This document shows, piece by piece, positions 31,599-40,504 of a DNA stretch of 64,000 nucleotides (the first letter of the stretch is position 1; each line of letters opens with the position of its first letter). The DNA is from Cellulomonas sp. WB94. GTDB taxonomy: Bacteria > Actinomycetota > Actinomycetes > Actinomycetales > Cellulomonadaceae. Location of the stretch: the NCBI RefSeq assembly GCF_003115775.1, contig NZ_QEES01000002.1, forward strand, positions 2,716,766-2,780,765, given 5' to 3'. Below the pieces are notes generated by a model. The model searched no databases and was not told where the DNA came from. It saw nothing but the letters and a program-made list of their open reading frames with translations. A program made the position numbers and the translations under genes.

Positions 31599-32654
31599 AT
31601 GAGCGACTCGTTGCGTGTCGGGCTGGTCGGGTACGGGGCATCGGGGCGTGGCCAGCACGCGCACCTCCTGCGCGAGGTCGGTCAGCGGATCACTCACGTG
31701 GTCGAGCGCGACCCGTCGCGCGCCGCTGCGGCGAGGACCGACTGGCCCGGTGTCGTCATCGACCCGGACGTCGCGACCATGCTCGCGCGTGCCGCCGAGC
31801 TCGACCTCGTCGTCGTCGCGAGCCCGACGGGCTCGCACATGGCGAACGTCAACGCCGCACTCGAGGCACGACTGCCCGTCGTCGTCGACAAGCCGATCGC
31901 GACGTCGACCCACGACGCGCGAGCCCTCGCACGCACCGCCGAGGCGCACAGCGGCCGACTGACCGTCTTCCAGAACCGCCGGTGGGACGCCGAGCAGCTC
32001 ACTCTCCGTCAGGTGCTCGACTCGGGTGAGCTCGGCAACGTCCACACCTTCGAGCGGCGCTGGGAGCGGTGGCGTCCCGTCCCGCAGCAGCGGTGGAAGG
32101 AGCTCGACGTCGTCGCGGGCGGCCTGCTGCTCGACCTCGGCTCGCACCTCGTCGACTCGGCGGTCCAGCTGTTCGGTCCCGTCGTCTCCGTGTACGCCGA
32201 GCTCCGATCGCTCACGACACCAGTCGACGACGACGTCTTCCTCGCCCTGCACCACGCCGCAGGGCCGAACGGCGTGCAGGTGCACAGCCACCTGCAGACC
32301 GGCGCGCTGGTCGGGGCGCCTGGTCCGCGCACCCGGGTGCTGGGGGACGCCGGGGCCTACCTGGTGACGTCGTTCGAGGCCGAGCCCACGCCCTTCTCCG
32401 TCGTCGACGACGTCCCGCACACGAAGCGCGACCATGCGCACGTCACGCACGAGGGCTGGATCGTGCGGGGGTCCGAGCGCGTCCCGGTCTCGCGTGCACC
32501 CGGCGGCCCGTCCGACTTCTACCGTGCGGTCGTGCGCTGGCTCACCGTCGGTGGCCCGGTGCCCGTCAACCCGTGGGATGCCGTGCGGACAGCCGCGGTG
32601 CTCGATGCCGCGCGGGAGTCGTCGCGCGAGCACCGCGTCGTCACGCTCCGGTAG
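31599..32654 (+). CDS. Gfo/Idh/MocA-family NAD(P)-dependent oxidoreductase
   Basis: 351 residues from ATG 31599; an ATG at 31587 would add four and neither has a clear ribosome site. The N-terminal Rossmann domain has 'LRVGLVGYGASGRGQHAHLL', 'LDLVVVASPTGSHMANVNAA' and 'ARLPVVVDKPIATSTHDARA' (the conserved EKP-like lysine). The C-terminal domain has 'LTVFQNRRWDAEQLTLRQVL', 'VAGGLLLDLGSHLVDSAVQL' (Gly-Gly-x-x-x-Asp-x-G-x-H) and a beta-sheet ending. Family members oxidise or reduce sugars and cyclitols. No neighbour identifies the substrate. It is followed after 21 bases by the kinase-like gene. Confidence 0.92.
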   Translation: MSDSLRVGLVGYGASGRGQHAHLLREVGQRITHVVERDPSRAAAARTDWPGVVIDPDVATMLARAAELDLVVVASPTGSHMANVNAALEARLPVVVDKPIATSTHDARALARTAEAHSGRLTVFQNRRWDAEQLTLRQVLDSGELGNVHTFERRWERWRPVPQQRWKELDVVAGGLLLDLGSHLVDSAVQLFGPVVSVYAELRSLTTPVDDDVFLALHHAAGPNGVQVHSHLQTGALVGAPGPRTRVLGDAGAYLVTSFEAEPTPFSVVDDVPHTKRDHAHVTHEGWIVRGSERVPVSRAPGGPSDFYRAVVRWLTVGGPVPVNPWDAVRTAAVLDAARESSREHRVVTLR

Positions 32655-32675
32655 GCCGACTCCGGCACTCAGCCT

Positions 32676-34274
32676 GTGGATGACGCTCGCGAGGGCGCTG
32701 ATCCACGGTTCGATGTCGCCATGGAGCCGTCCGCAGCACCCCCCGACGTCGTGGCCGCGCTGCTGACTGGCGGGTATCGCGTCCTCGGCCCGATCGGGTG
32801 CGGTGCGCAGGGGCCCGCGTGGTCGGCTGTCGCGCTCGACGGAGCGCCTGACCGTGTCGTCGTGCGCGTCGTCGACCTTGCTGCGGACCCGCGTCACGGT
32901 GCGCGCCTCGACCGGCTGCGCAACGTCCGGCACGAGCACCTCGCCCGCGTGCGGGACGTGGTCGCCGTCAGCCCGGGCACGGCTGCGCTGCTCGTGGACC
33001 ACATCCCCGGGCCGACCCTCGCCGCCCTGCGGCCCGCGCGCGGTCCGCTGAGTGCGGGCGAGGCGGTCACGCTCGCCGTCCCGCTCGCCGACGCGCTCGA
33101 GGCGCTGCACTCTGCCGGCCTCGTCCACGGCGACGTGTCACCCGCGAACATCGTCATCGGCCTCGACGGGCGGCCCGTCCTCGTCGACCTGCTCGGCGCC
33201 CTCACACCCAGCGCCGGCACGCCCGGGTTCGCCGCCCCCGAGGTGTGCCGCGGTGAGGCCTGCGAGCCGCCAGGCGACGTCCATGCGCTCGCGAGCGTGG
33301 TGCTCGCCCAGCTCGCCCCGCCCGGCCCCGCCGGAGCCGGGACCGGGGACAGCGCGGACTTCGCGGCCTCGAGCGACGACCAGCGCGTCCGTGACCTGCT
33401 CACTGCGGCGACCGACCCGGACCCCCGGTTGCGGCTGGCGGCGCGCGAGCTCGCCGACGCGTGCTTCCGTGCGCACGTCCCCGAGCCGATCATGCTGCCC
33501 GACAGCGCGGTCCTCGCCCGGGCTGAGCTGGCCGGTCTCGCGAGCCGGGGCGGGCGGGCGACCACCACGCGACGCTCGTCGCGCCACCGAGGGCGGCGCG
33601 TCTGGCGGGCACACGTCGTTCGCCTCGGAGCGGCCGTGGCCGCGGTCGTCGTCTGCGGGGTCCTGTCGTTCGCGGTGAGCCAGCGCGGTGCGGCCGAGGC
33701 GGATGCGCCAGTCGCGGGCGTGGAGACGAGTGCCACCGGCGTCGCGCGTGCGCCCGCCCTCGGTGGCACCGACCCGTCCGGTATCGACGTGCTCCGTCCA
33801 GGGCGTGCCACGGGTGCGCCCGCCGGACCTGCGGTCGCGCCGGTGACACCGACCCAGGCGGTCGCCACCGCGGCCGCCGACCCCGTCGACGCGGCGCGAC
33901 GTCTGACCCAGGTCCGTGCGGAGGTGATCTCGGCGGGTGACGTCGGCGCGCTGACGTCGGTCGAGGTCCCTGGCTCGCGTGCCCAGCTGGCCGACGCCGC
34001 GATCCTGACTGACCTGGCCGCGCGCGGCCTGCGCATCGAGGGGCTCGCTGTGGAGGTGACCGCCGCCGAGCTGGTGTCGGCCGTGGAGAACCGGGCCGAG
34101 ATCGCGGTGACCTCGACGACCTCGGGATACCGCCTGCTGCGCCCGGACGGGACGACCGAGAGCACCGTGCCTGCAGGTCGGCTGCGCACCGTCGTGCTCG
34201 TGCTCGTGCCCACGAGCGACGGCCTGCGAGTCACCGACGTCCAGGACCCGGCCGGGCCGGGGCCCGGCGCGTGA
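32676..34274 (+). CDS. Membrane-anchored atypical protein kinase-like protein
   Basis: 532 residues from a GTG (ATG 32721 is an alternative). Residues about 30-275 follow the Ser/Thr kinase fold: a glycine loop 'LGPIGCGAQGPAW', catalytic loop 'LVHGDVSPANIVI' and metal loop 'PVLVDLLGAL'. The activation-segment end is 'GTPGFAAPEVCRG'. However, the usual VAIK lysine reads 'VVVRVVD', the HRD arginine is Gly and DFG is DLL, so activity is doubtful. One span near 310 ('LGAAVAAVVVCGVLSFAV') leads to an extracellular domain (about 410-520, 'DAARRLTQVRAEVISAGDVG') resembling a small beta-alpha sensor. It may be a pseudokinase receptor. It is convergent with the epimerase gene. Confidence 0.82.
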   Translation: MDDAREGADPRFDVAMEPSAAPPDVVAALLTGGYRVLGPIGCGAQGPAWSAVALDGAPDRVVVRVVDLAADPRHGARLDRLRNVRHEHLARVRDVVAVSPGTAALLVDHIPGPTLAALRPARGPLSAGEAVTLAVPLADALEALHSAGLVHGDVSPANIVIGLDGRPVLVDLLGALTPSAGTPGFAAPEVCRGEACEPPGDVHALASVVLAQLAPPGPAGAGTGDSADFAASSDDQRVRDLLTAATDPDPRLRLAARELADACFRAHVPEPIMLPDSAVLARAELAGLASRGGRATTTRRSSRHRGRRVWRAHVVRLGAAVAAVVVCGVLSFAVSQRGAAEADAPVAGVETSATGVARAPALGGTDPSGIDVLRPGRATGAPAGPAVAPVTPTQAVATAAADPVDAARRLTQVRAEVISAGDVGALTSVEVPGSRAQLADAAILTDLAARGLRIEGLAVEVTAAELVSAVENRAEIAVTSTTSGYRLLRPDGTTESTVPAGRLRTVVLVLVPTSDGLRVTDVQDPAGPGPGA

Positions 34275-34279
34275 GGGAC

Positions 34280-35164
34280 TTACGCCGTGACGTACCGCAC
34301 AGCTGATGCGAGGTCCGGGTGCACCGGCACGAAGCCGCTGTCGGTGAGGGCGCGGGGGGTCGCACGGATCGACCCCAGGAGCTCCGGGGCGAAGTCACCC
34401 AGGGCGATCCGCACGGCCCACGCCGGCACGCGCAGCACAGCCGGCCGGTGCACGGCGTGGGCCAACGCACGAGTGACGTCGGCATTCGTGTCGGCGGCGG
34501 CCACCATGTTCACCGGACCGTGCACGGGCACATCGAGCAGGTGGATGATCGCCCGCACCTCGTCGGGCAGCGTGATCCAGCTCCAGTACTGCCGACCGGA
34601 GCCGAGCGGTCCGCCGAGACCGGCACGCACGAGTGGGAGCAGACGTCCGAGCGCACCGCCGCGCGGTGCGAGGACGATGCCGCTGCGCAGGTGCGCGACC
34701 CTGAGGCCGGCCTCGACCGCGAGAGCTGTCGAGGCCTCCCACTGGCGGACGACGTCCGCGAAGAACGTCGTGCCGAGCGGCTCGTGCTCGTCGAGCAGGT
34801 CGGTGCCGCGGTCTCCGTAGGCGCCGATCCCCGACGACTGGAGCAGCACCCGGGGACCTGACTCGAGGCCGGCCATGGTGGTGGCCAGGAGGCCGGCGGT
34901 CCTCGTCCGGGACAGCAGCACCGTCCGTTTGCGGGCCCTCGTCAACGGGCGGTCGCTGACGCCGGCGCCGGCGAGGTTGATGACCGCGTCAGCGCCCGCG
35001 AGCGCCGACGGGTCGAGCCGGCCGGCGTCCGGGTCCCACTCGACGTCGTCGGGCGCGGACGGCGTCCCTCGCACGAGGCGTCGGACGTGGTGACCGTGCG
35101 CCCGGAGCGCCGGGACGAGCGCAGAGCCGATGAGTCCGCGCGAGCCGGCAACGACGATGTCCAT
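34280..35164 (-). CDS. TIGR01777-type NAD(P)-binding epimerase-like protein (SDR39U1 family)
   Basis: 294 residues. 'MDIVVAGSRGLIGSALVPAL' is the dinucleotide-binding loop, 'ADAVINLAGAGVSDRPLTRA' and 'LLQSSGIGAYGDRGTDLLDE' are family signatures, and 'QYWSWITLPDEVRAIIHLLD' together with the DUF1731-like tail ('VRIALGDFAPELLGSIRATP') confirms the YfcH/SDR39U1 group. The substrate is unknown. It lies downstream of the E2 gene on the same strand, after a region with a strong hairpin, so it is probably transcribed separately or weakly with it. Confidence 0.93.
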   Translation of the reverse strand: MDIVVAGSRGLIGSALVPALRAHGHHVRRLVRGTPSAPDDVEWDPDAGRLDPSALAGADAVINLAGAGVSDRPLTRARKRTVLLSRTRTAGLLATTMAGLESGPRVLLQSSGIGAYGDRGTDLLDEHEPLGTTFFADVVRQWEASTALAVEAGLRVAHLRSGIVLAPRGGALGRLLPLVRAGLGGPLGSGRQYWSWITLPDEVRAIIHLLDVPVHGPVNMVAAADTNADVTRALAHAVHRPAVLRVPAWAVRIALGDFAPELLGSIRATPRALTDSGFVPVHPDLASAVRYVTA

Positions 35165-35242
35165 GCGTCCACCCTACGGAGCCGCGCGAAACCGAGGCGA
35201 CGACGGCGAACGGCGGAGGCCGGACGCCGGCGGGCGAACGAC

Positions 35243-35286
35243 GACGCCCGGGCGTCGACCTCCGCAGAGGCCGGCACCCGGGCGTC
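35243..35286 (-). terminator. GC-rich cruciform after the E2 gene, probable terminator
   Basis: GACGCCCGGG (35243-35252) pairs perfectly with CCCGGGCGTC (35277-35286). The interval contains a second small stem, CCTC-CGCA-GAGG. It starts 15 bases after the E2 stop in the direction of transcription. No T run follows. Confidence 0.5.
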
Positions 35287-35301
35287 CGGGAGTGCTGGTC
35301 G

Positions 35302-37128
35302 TCAGATGCCGACCTCGGACTCGAACGCACCCTCCTCGATGCGGGCCTTGACCGTCGCCAGGTAGCGCGACGCGTCGGCGCCGTCGACCAGACGGTGGTC
35401 GTACGACAGCGCGAGGTAGCACATCGACCGGATGGCGATGACCTCACCGCCGTCGGCGTCGGTCATGACGACGGGGCGCTTGACGATCGCGCCCGTGCCG
35501 AGGATCGCGGACGTGCCGCCCGGGACGATCGGCGTGTCGAACACCGCACCGCCCGAGCCGGTGTTCGTGACGGTGAACGTCGCACCGCTGAGCTCGTCGG
35601 GCGTGACCTTGTTGTCGCGCGTGCGGACGGCGAGATCACCGATCTTGCGGGCGATCCCGGCGAGGTTGAGGTCACCGGCATCCCGGATCACCGGGACGAG
35701 CAGACCACGCGGGGTGTCGACGGCGATGCCGATGTTCTCGTGGCCGTGGTACGTGATCTGGTTGCCCTCGAGCACGCCGTTGACCTTGGGGTGGACCTTC
35801 AGGGCCTCGATCGCGGCCAGCACGAAGAACGGCAGGAACGTGAGGTTGATGCCCTCGCGCGCCTTGAAGTCGTTCTTCGCGCGTGCCCGCAGCAGGGCGA
35901 CCTTGGTCACGTCGACCTCGATGACCGTCGTGAGCTGCGCCTGGCTGTGCAGCGCGTCCACCATGCGCTCGGCGATGATCTGACGCAGACGGCTGGCCTT
36001 CTCGGTCGTGCCGCGCAGCGGCGAGACCTCGAGCGGTGCTGGGGCCTTGGCCGGTGCCTTCGCGGTGGCCGGGGCCGGTGCGCTCGCCGCCGCGGCCGCC
36101 TTGGCCGCCTCAGCCGCCTTGGCCGCCTCAGCCGCCTTGGCCGCCTCAGCCGCCTTGGCTGCGGCCTCGAGCACGTCCTCCTTGCGGATCCGGCCGCCCA
36201 CACCTGTGCCGGCGAGCGTGGACACGTCCACGCTCTTCTCGGCGGCCAGCTTGCGGACGAGCGGCGTCAGGTAGGTGCCCGACGCTGCCGGGACGGGCGC
36301 CGCATGCTGTGCCGTGATGGGCGCAGCGACGGGAGCGGCCACGGGAGCAGGAACCGGAGCAGGCGTCGCCTCGGCCGGAGCCGCGACGGGTGCGGGGGCT
36401 GCCGCGGCCGGTGCCGGTGCCGCCTCGGCCGGCGCTGCCGGTGCGGCGGCCTGCGGTGCAGGGGCCGCGCCGGAGCCGATGACGGCCAGGACCGCGCCGA
36501 CCGAGACCGTCTCGTCCTCCTGGACACGGATCTCCAGGAGCGTGCCGGCGAACGGGGACGGGATCTCGGTGTCGACCTTGTCGGTGGAGATCTCGAGCAG
36601 CGGCTCGTCGACCTCGACCGCGTCGCCGACCGCCTTGAGCCACCGCGTGACGGTGCCCTCAGTGACCGACTCGCCGAGTGCCGGGAGCGTGACCTCGGCG
36701 CCGACGGGGGTGCCCGTCGCGGCCGGCGCCTCGGGTGCGGCCTCGGTCGGTGCGGCCGGGGCGGGCTCCGCCGGTGCCGCGGGCTGCTCGACGAGCTCGG
36801 ACGGCGCGGCTTCAGCAGGCGCGGCCTCGGCCGGTGCGGCCTCAGCGGGTGCCGCCTCGGCCGGTGCGGCGTCGGCGGATCCACCGGGCTGGCCGGAGCC
36901 GATCACGGCGAGCACGGCGCCGACCTGGACGGTCTCGTCCTCCTGGACGAGGATCTGCTCGAGCACGCCCGCGAAGGGCGACGGGATCTCGGTGTCGACC
37001 TTGTCGGTCGAGATCTCGACCAGCGGCTCGTCGACGGCGACGGTGTCGCCGACGTTCTTGAGCCACCGGGTGACGGTTCCCTCGGTGACGGACTCGCCGA
37101 GTGCGGGAAGCTGCACGTTGTCAGACAT
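35302..37128 (-). CDS. sucB: Dihydrolipoamide acyltransferase (E2) with two lipoyl domains
   Basis: 608 residues. Two near-identical lipoyl domains (about 3-78 and 147-222) each have the modified lysine in '[15 protein letters not shown]' (K43 in the first), joined by Ala/Pro/Glu-rich linkers. The peripheral E1/E3-binding domain is about 285-320 ('[20 protein letters not shown]', '[17 protein letters not shown]'). After another Ala/Lys linker comes the catalytic core (about 375-608) with '[16 protein letters not shown]', whose His and Asp do the acyl transfer. Actinobacterial E2 proteins annotated as SucB often serve pyruvate dehydrogenase and may be shared with 2-oxoglutarate dehydrogenase; the sequence does not settle which. 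It is followed upstream by lpd, same strand. Confidence 0.94.
   Translation of the reverse strand: MSDNVQLPALGESVTEGTVTRWLKNVGDTVAVDEPLVEISTDKVDTEIPSPFAGVLEQILVQEDETVQVGAVLAVIGSGQPGGSADAAPAEAAPAEAAPAEAAPAEAAPSELVEQPAAPAEPAPAAPTEAAPEAPAATGTPVGAEVTLPALGESVTEGTVTRWLKAVGDAVEVDEPLLEISTDKVDTEIPSPFAGTLLEIRVQEDETVSVGAVLAVIGSGAAPAPQAAAPAAPAEAAPAPAAAAPAPVAAPAEATPAPVPAPVAAPVAAPITAQHAAPVPAASGTYLTPLVRKLAAEKSVDVSTLAGTGVGGRIRKEDVLEAAAKAAEAAKAAEAAKAAEAAKAAAAASAPAPATAKAPAKAPAPLEVSPLRGTTEKASRLRQIIAERMVDALHSQAQLTTVIEVDVTKVALLRARAKNDFKAREGINLTFLPFFVLAAIEALKVHPKVNGVLEGNQITYHGHENIGIAVDTPRGLLVPVIRDAGDLNLAGIARKIGDLAVRTRDNKVTPDELSGATFTVTNTGSGGAVFDTPIVPGGTSAILGTGAIVKRPVVMTDADGGEVIAIRSMCYLALSYDHRLVDGADASRYLATVKARIEEGAFESEVGI
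36095..36162 (-). repeat. 18-bp tandem repeats encoding the E2 linker
   Basis: Three exact copies of GCCGCCTTGGCCGCCTCA (36095-36112, 36113-36130, 36131-36148) and part of a fourth encode repeated E-A-A-K-A-A units between the peripheral and catalytic domains of E2. Such repeats can change copy number by slippage without shifting frame. Confidence 0.85.
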
Positions 37129-37155
37129 GACCGTTGGTCTCCTTCGGTCGCGGGG

Positions 37156-38541
37156 TCAGTTGTGGGCGTGCAGCGGCTTGCCGGCGAGCGCGAGGTGCGC
37201 CTCTCCGAGAGCCTCGTTCTGCGTCGGGTGGGCGTGCACGAGCGAGGCGACGTCTTCGGGGTACGCCTCCCAGTTCACGATGAGCTGGCCCTCGCCGATG
37301 AGCTCGCCGACGCGGGCCCCGATCATGTGGACGCCGATGACGGGGCCGTCCTTCTTGCGGATGAGCTTGACGAACCCCGTCGTCCCGAGGATCTGGCTCT
37401 TGCCGTTCCCGCCGAGGTTGTACTCGAGGGTCTCGACGGCGTCGGCGCCGTGGACCTCGCGGGCCTTGGCCTCGGTCAGGCCGACGGACGCGACCTCGGG
37501 GTCGGAGTACGTCACACGGGGGATGCCCGACTCGACGATCGTCTGCGGGGCGAGTCCCGCGATCTCCTCGGCGACGAAGATGCCCTGGGCGAACCCGCGG
37601 TGCGCGAGCTGCAGGCCCGGGACGATGTCGCCGACCGCGTAGATGTTGGCGACACCGGTGTGCAGGCGCTCGTTGGTGATGACGAACCCGCGGTCGAGCG
37701 TGAGGCCCTGCTCGGCGTAGCCGAGGCCCTCGGTGCGGGGACCGCGGCCGACGGCGACGAGCAGCAGGTCGGCGTCGAACGTCTTGCCGTCCTCGAGCGA
37801 GACGTGCACGCCGTTGTCGTCCTGCGTGACACCCGAGAAGCGGACGCCCAGGTTGAACGCGATGCCGCGCTTGCGGAACGCGCGCTCGAACGCCTTGGAC
37901 AGCGCCTCGTCCTCGTTGGGGACGAGGTGGGGGAGGGCCTCGATGATGGTCACGTCGGCGCCGAACGAGCGCCAGACGGACGCGAACTCGGAGCCGATGA
38001 CGCCGCCGCCGAGGATGATCACCGAGCGCGGCACCCAGTCGAGCTGGAGTGCCTGGTCGGACGTGATGACCCGTCCGCCGATGTCGAGGCCTGGGAGCGA
38101 GCGTGCGTACGAGCCGGTGCCGAGCACAATGTTCCGCCCGGTGATCCGCTCACCGTTGACCTCGACGGTGTCCTGGCCGACGAGCGTGCCGTAGCCCTCG
38201 AAGACGGTGATCTTGCGGGACTTGATCAGCCCCTGCAGACCCTTGTACAGGCGACCGACGACCGCGGCCTTGTACTCGTTGACGCCTGCCATGTCGATGC
38301 CCTTGAGCTCGGTGTGCACACCGAAGTGGGCGCCGTCGCGCGCGTTGTCCGCGAGCTCGGCAGCGTGCAGCAGTGCCTTGGTGGGGATGCAGCCGTTGTG
38401 CAGGCAGGTCCCGCCGAGCTTGTCGGCCTCGACGAGAGCGACGGAGAGCCCGAGCTGGGCGCCGCGGAGCGCCGTCGCGTAGCCGCCACTCCCTCCGCCC
38501 AGGACGACGATGTCGAAAGCGGTGCCGTTCGTGTCGGCCAC
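37156..38541 (-). CDS. lpdA: Dihydrolipoyl dehydrogenase (E3)
   Basis: 461 residues from a GTG with GAGGAG six bases upstream; the open frame to 38727 is longer than needed. An FAD-binding 'FDIVVLGGGSGGYATALRGA' starts the protein. The redox disulfide is C46/C51 in 'GGTCLHNGCIPTKALLHAA' (most E3 proteins read CLNVGC, so L-H-N-G is a small variant). The NAD domain has 'SVIILGGGVIGSEFASVWRS', and the C-terminal interface has the His-Glu pair in 'VHAHPTQNEALGEA'. It reoxidises the lipoyl arm of the E2 encoded 27 bases downstream, passing electrons to NAD+; the two genes form one operon. Confidence 0.96.
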   Translation of the reverse strand: MADTNGTAFDIVVLGGGSGGYATALRGAQLGLSVALVEADKLGGTCLHNGCIPTKALLHAAELADNARDGAHFGVHTELKGIDMAGVNEYKAAVVGRLYKGLQGLIKSRKITVFEGYGTLVGQDTVEVNGERITGRNIVLGTGSYARSLPGLDIGGRVITSDQALQLDWVPRSVIILGGGVIGSEFASVWRSFGADVTIIEALPHLVPNEDEALSKAFERAFRKRGIAFNLGVRFSGVTQDDNGVHVSLEDGKTFDADLLLVAVGRGPRTEGLGYAEQGLTLDRGFVITNERLHTGVANIYAVGDIVPGLQLAHRGFAQGIFVAEEIAGLAPQTIVESGIPRVTYSDPEVASVGLTEAKAREVHGADAVETLEYNLGGNGKSQILGTTGFVKLIRKKDGPVIGVHMIGARVGELIGEGQLIVNWEAYPEDVASLVHAHPTQNEALGEAHLALAGKPLHAHN

Positions 38542-38749
38542 GTGCAACTCCTCAGAGCGGGTCTGTGTAGGACGTGTGGTACTTGCGGTGCTCGCCGACC
38601 ATCTTGTCATCCCGGTGCGAGGCGAACGAACCGTACGGGAGAGCGACGGCTGTGACTCTGGGAACATTCGTCCCATGTCTTGCGTGGCGCACGAAGGCCT
38701 GACAGTCGTCTCCCAGGTGTCGGTCAACCTCGCCCGCTACGCTCCTGGT

Positions 38750-39100
38750 ATGGGTCTGTTCTCGCGTCGTCGGGCGCGCACCGCTGACGGCGCACCAGAT
38801 GCGCCGTCGCCCCGCCAGGCGCAGCAGGCGACCCTCGCGCACCTGCGCGACTTCGTCGCGACCCGCGTCGGCGTCGAGGCCTATGTCGAGCCGGAGACGC
38901 ACGTGACGCAGACGACGCTCATGCTCATCGCGACGACCGGCGAGTGGACGCGGCGCAAGGTGCCGGGCGCCAAGGAGGCGTACGAGCTCGCGCGCAACCT
39001 CGGCATCCCGGTCTACGACGTGCACCGGACCGGCTACCCGCAGCGCATGCGGGACTGGAACGCGAGCCAGCGCGTCACGCGTCGGACGCCCGAGGCCTGA
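38750..39100 (+). CDS. Conserved actinobacterial small protein (function unknown)
   Basis: 116 residues from ATG 38750 ('MGLFSRRRART'). The core 'ATLAHLRDFVATRVGVEAYV', 'PETHVTQTTLMLIATTGEWT', 'RRKVPGAKEAYELARNLGIP' and 'VYDVHRTGYPQRMRDWN' is a small alpha/beta domain widely conserved in actinobacteria and often labelled 'oxidoreductase' without evidence. TACGCT at 38738-38743, seven bases before the ATG, resembles a -10 box, so the mRNA may be leaderless; no Shine-Dalgarno sequence is visible. It is divergent from lpd and convergent with the deacylase gene. Confidence 0.85.
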   Translation: MGLFSRRRARTADGAPDAPSPRQAQQATLAHLRDFVATRVGVEAYVEPETHVTQTTLMLIATTGEWTRRKVPGAKEAYELARNLGIPVYDVHRTGYPQRMRDWNASQRVTRRTPEA

Positions 39101-39131
39101 CCTGACCTGACAGCGTGGGCGGGCAGCCGAC

Positions 39132-39707
39132 CTACCCCAGCGCGAGCCCGTCCACCAGCTCGACCCCAGGTGCGGCGGCGAGCAGGGAGCCCGGCAGGGC
39201 CAGCTTCGAACGACGCAGCCCGCTGCCGATGATGACCATCCCGTCGGCTGTCGGGTGGGTCGCGGCGATCCGCGCGTCCACGAGCACCCGGTAGCCGGCC
39301 GGGAGCCCCAGCGGGGTGATCCCCCCGTACTCCATGCCCGACTCGGCGGTCGCACGGTCCATGGGGAGGAACGACGCCTTGCGGACGTCGAGCAGTCGCT
39401 TCACGGCGTTGTTGACGTCGGCCCGTGTCGTCGCGCGGACGACGGCGGCCGCGATGCGCTCGACACCCTCGCGCCGGCCGGACACGAGCACGCAGTTGGC
39501 GGACGCCGCGAGCGGAAGCCCGTAGGCCTCGGTCATGGCGGCGGTGTCGGCGAGATCCGGGTCGATCTCCGCGACCGCAACGGCGTCGGCGATCTGCGGG
39601 TCGAGCCGTGCCCACGCCTCGATCGCCGCGGACGTGCTCGGTGCGAGCAGGTCGGGGCGGTCGACGGCACGGAGCCAGGTGAGTGTTCCGAAGGTCGCTT
39701 GCAGCAT
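39132..39707 (-). CDS. YbaK/ProX-type aminoacyl-tRNA deacylase
   Basis: 191 residues from ATG 39707. 'YGLPLAASANCVLVSGRREG', 'VERIAAAVVRATTRADVNNA', 'VKRLLDVRKASFLPMDRATA', 'ESGMEYGGITPLGLPAGYRV' and 'MVIIGSGLRRSKLALPGSLL' are typical of the YbaK/EbsC domain, which removes wrong amino acids from tRNA. The lysine in 'RLLDVRKASF' and the 'GGITPLGLP' loop are the usual active-site parts. The exact tRNA specificity cannot be read from the sequence. It is a stand-alone gene. Confidence 0.9.
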   Translation of the reverse strand: MLQATFGTLTWLRAVDRPDLLAPSTSAAIEAWARLDPQIADAVAVAEIDPDLADTAAMTEAYGLPLAASANCVLVSGRREGVERIAAAVVRATTRADVNNAVKRLLDVRKASFLPMDRATAESGMEYGGITPLGLPAGYRVLVDARIAATHPTADGMVIIGSGLRRSKLALPGSLLAAAPGVELVDGLALG

Positions 39708-39769
39708 GGCAGGAAGGCTAGCCGCGGGACGCCGGTGGTGCCGTCCGCGCCAGTCCCGGGGTGTCGCCC

Positions 39770-40309
39770 TCAGCGACGGCAGGTGGCGACGAGAACCGCC
39801 CGGGCGATCGTGTGGAAGGTGGCGCCGCACGCCGCGGCGCCCGGCATGGTCTGCGGGCCGGTGGCCGTGTGCTCGACGTCGAGCGCGTGCACGGCGAAGA
39901 AGTACCGGTGCTCGCGGTCACCCGGAGGTGGCGCCGCGCCGACGTATCCCGCGACCCCGTCGTCCCCGCGCAGGTGGAACGCCCCGGGGGGCAGGTTGTC
40001 GGCGTGGAGCGACCCCGCGCCGCGCGTGAGGGTGGTCGTTGTGACCGGCAGGTCGACGACGGCCCAGTGCCACCAGCCCGACGGGCCCGGCGCGTCCGGG
40101 TCGAACACGGTGACGAAGAACGAGCGTGTCTCGCGCGGGAAGCCCTCCCAGTGCAGGTGCGGGGACACGTTCGCGTTCGGGGGCGCCGCGTGCCCGTCGG
40201 GCAGGCGCTCGCCGTGGCGCAGGTCGTCGCTCGTCAGCGTGAAGGACGGGACGACGGGGAGCAGCGAGTACGGGTCCGGCGCGAGCGGGCGGGTCAGGGA
40301 CACGGCCAC
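39770..40309 (-). CDS. YbhB/YbcL-type PEBP (Raf-kinase-inhibitor-like) protein
   Basis: 179 residues from GTG 40309 with GAGGAG upstream; the open frame to 40681 is a shadow. 'FTLTSDDLRHGERLPDGHAA', 'PPNANVSPHLHWEGFPRETR', 'SFFVTVFDPDAPGPSGWWHW', 'AVVDLPVTTTTLTRGAGSLH' and 'YVGAAPPPGDREHRYFFAVH' match the phosphatidylethanolamine-binding fold with its conserved DPDAP and P-P-x-G-x-x-H motifs. There is no signal peptide. The physiological ligand is unknown in bacteria. It is divergent from the SOS-regulated imuA' gene. Confidence 0.92.
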   Translation of the reverse strand: MAVSLTRPLAPDPYSLLPVVPSFTLTSDDLRHGERLPDGHAAPPNANVSPHLHWEGFPRETRSFFVTVFDPDAPGPSGWWHWAVVDLPVTTTTLTRGAGSLHADNLPPGAFHLRGDDGVAGYVGAAPPPGDREHRYFFAVHALDVEHTATGPQTMPGAAACGATFHTIARAVLVATCRR

Positions 40310-40440
40310 GGGATTCTCCTCGGTCCGGGGACGGCCGGTGCGGCCGTCTCCTCCATCATGCCGAGCCCGACGTGCATGCGCTCTACGACGGCAGGGCGAG
40401 CGGACTGCCAGGTTCGCAGTGTCGGCATCTGGTGGCATGA

Positions 40441-40456
40441 TCGAACATGTGTTCGA
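40441..40456. promoter_or_regulatory. SOS box (LexA site) before imuA'
   Basis: TCGAACATGTGTTCGA is a perfect match to the actinobacterial LexA consensus TCGAAC-N4-GTTCGA. It lies 48 bases upstream of the imuA' ATG, so the imuA'-imuB transcript should be induced by DNA damage. Confidence 0.9.
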
Positions 40457-40504
40457 ACTGCGACCGCGAGCATGAGCGATCGTCGGGCAGGCGAGGGAGG
40501 GGCG

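Noticed and set aside
35395..38655. 1086-codon frame opposite the E2 and E3 genes
   Set aside because: It is antisense to two firmly identified genes and has shadow-type composition.
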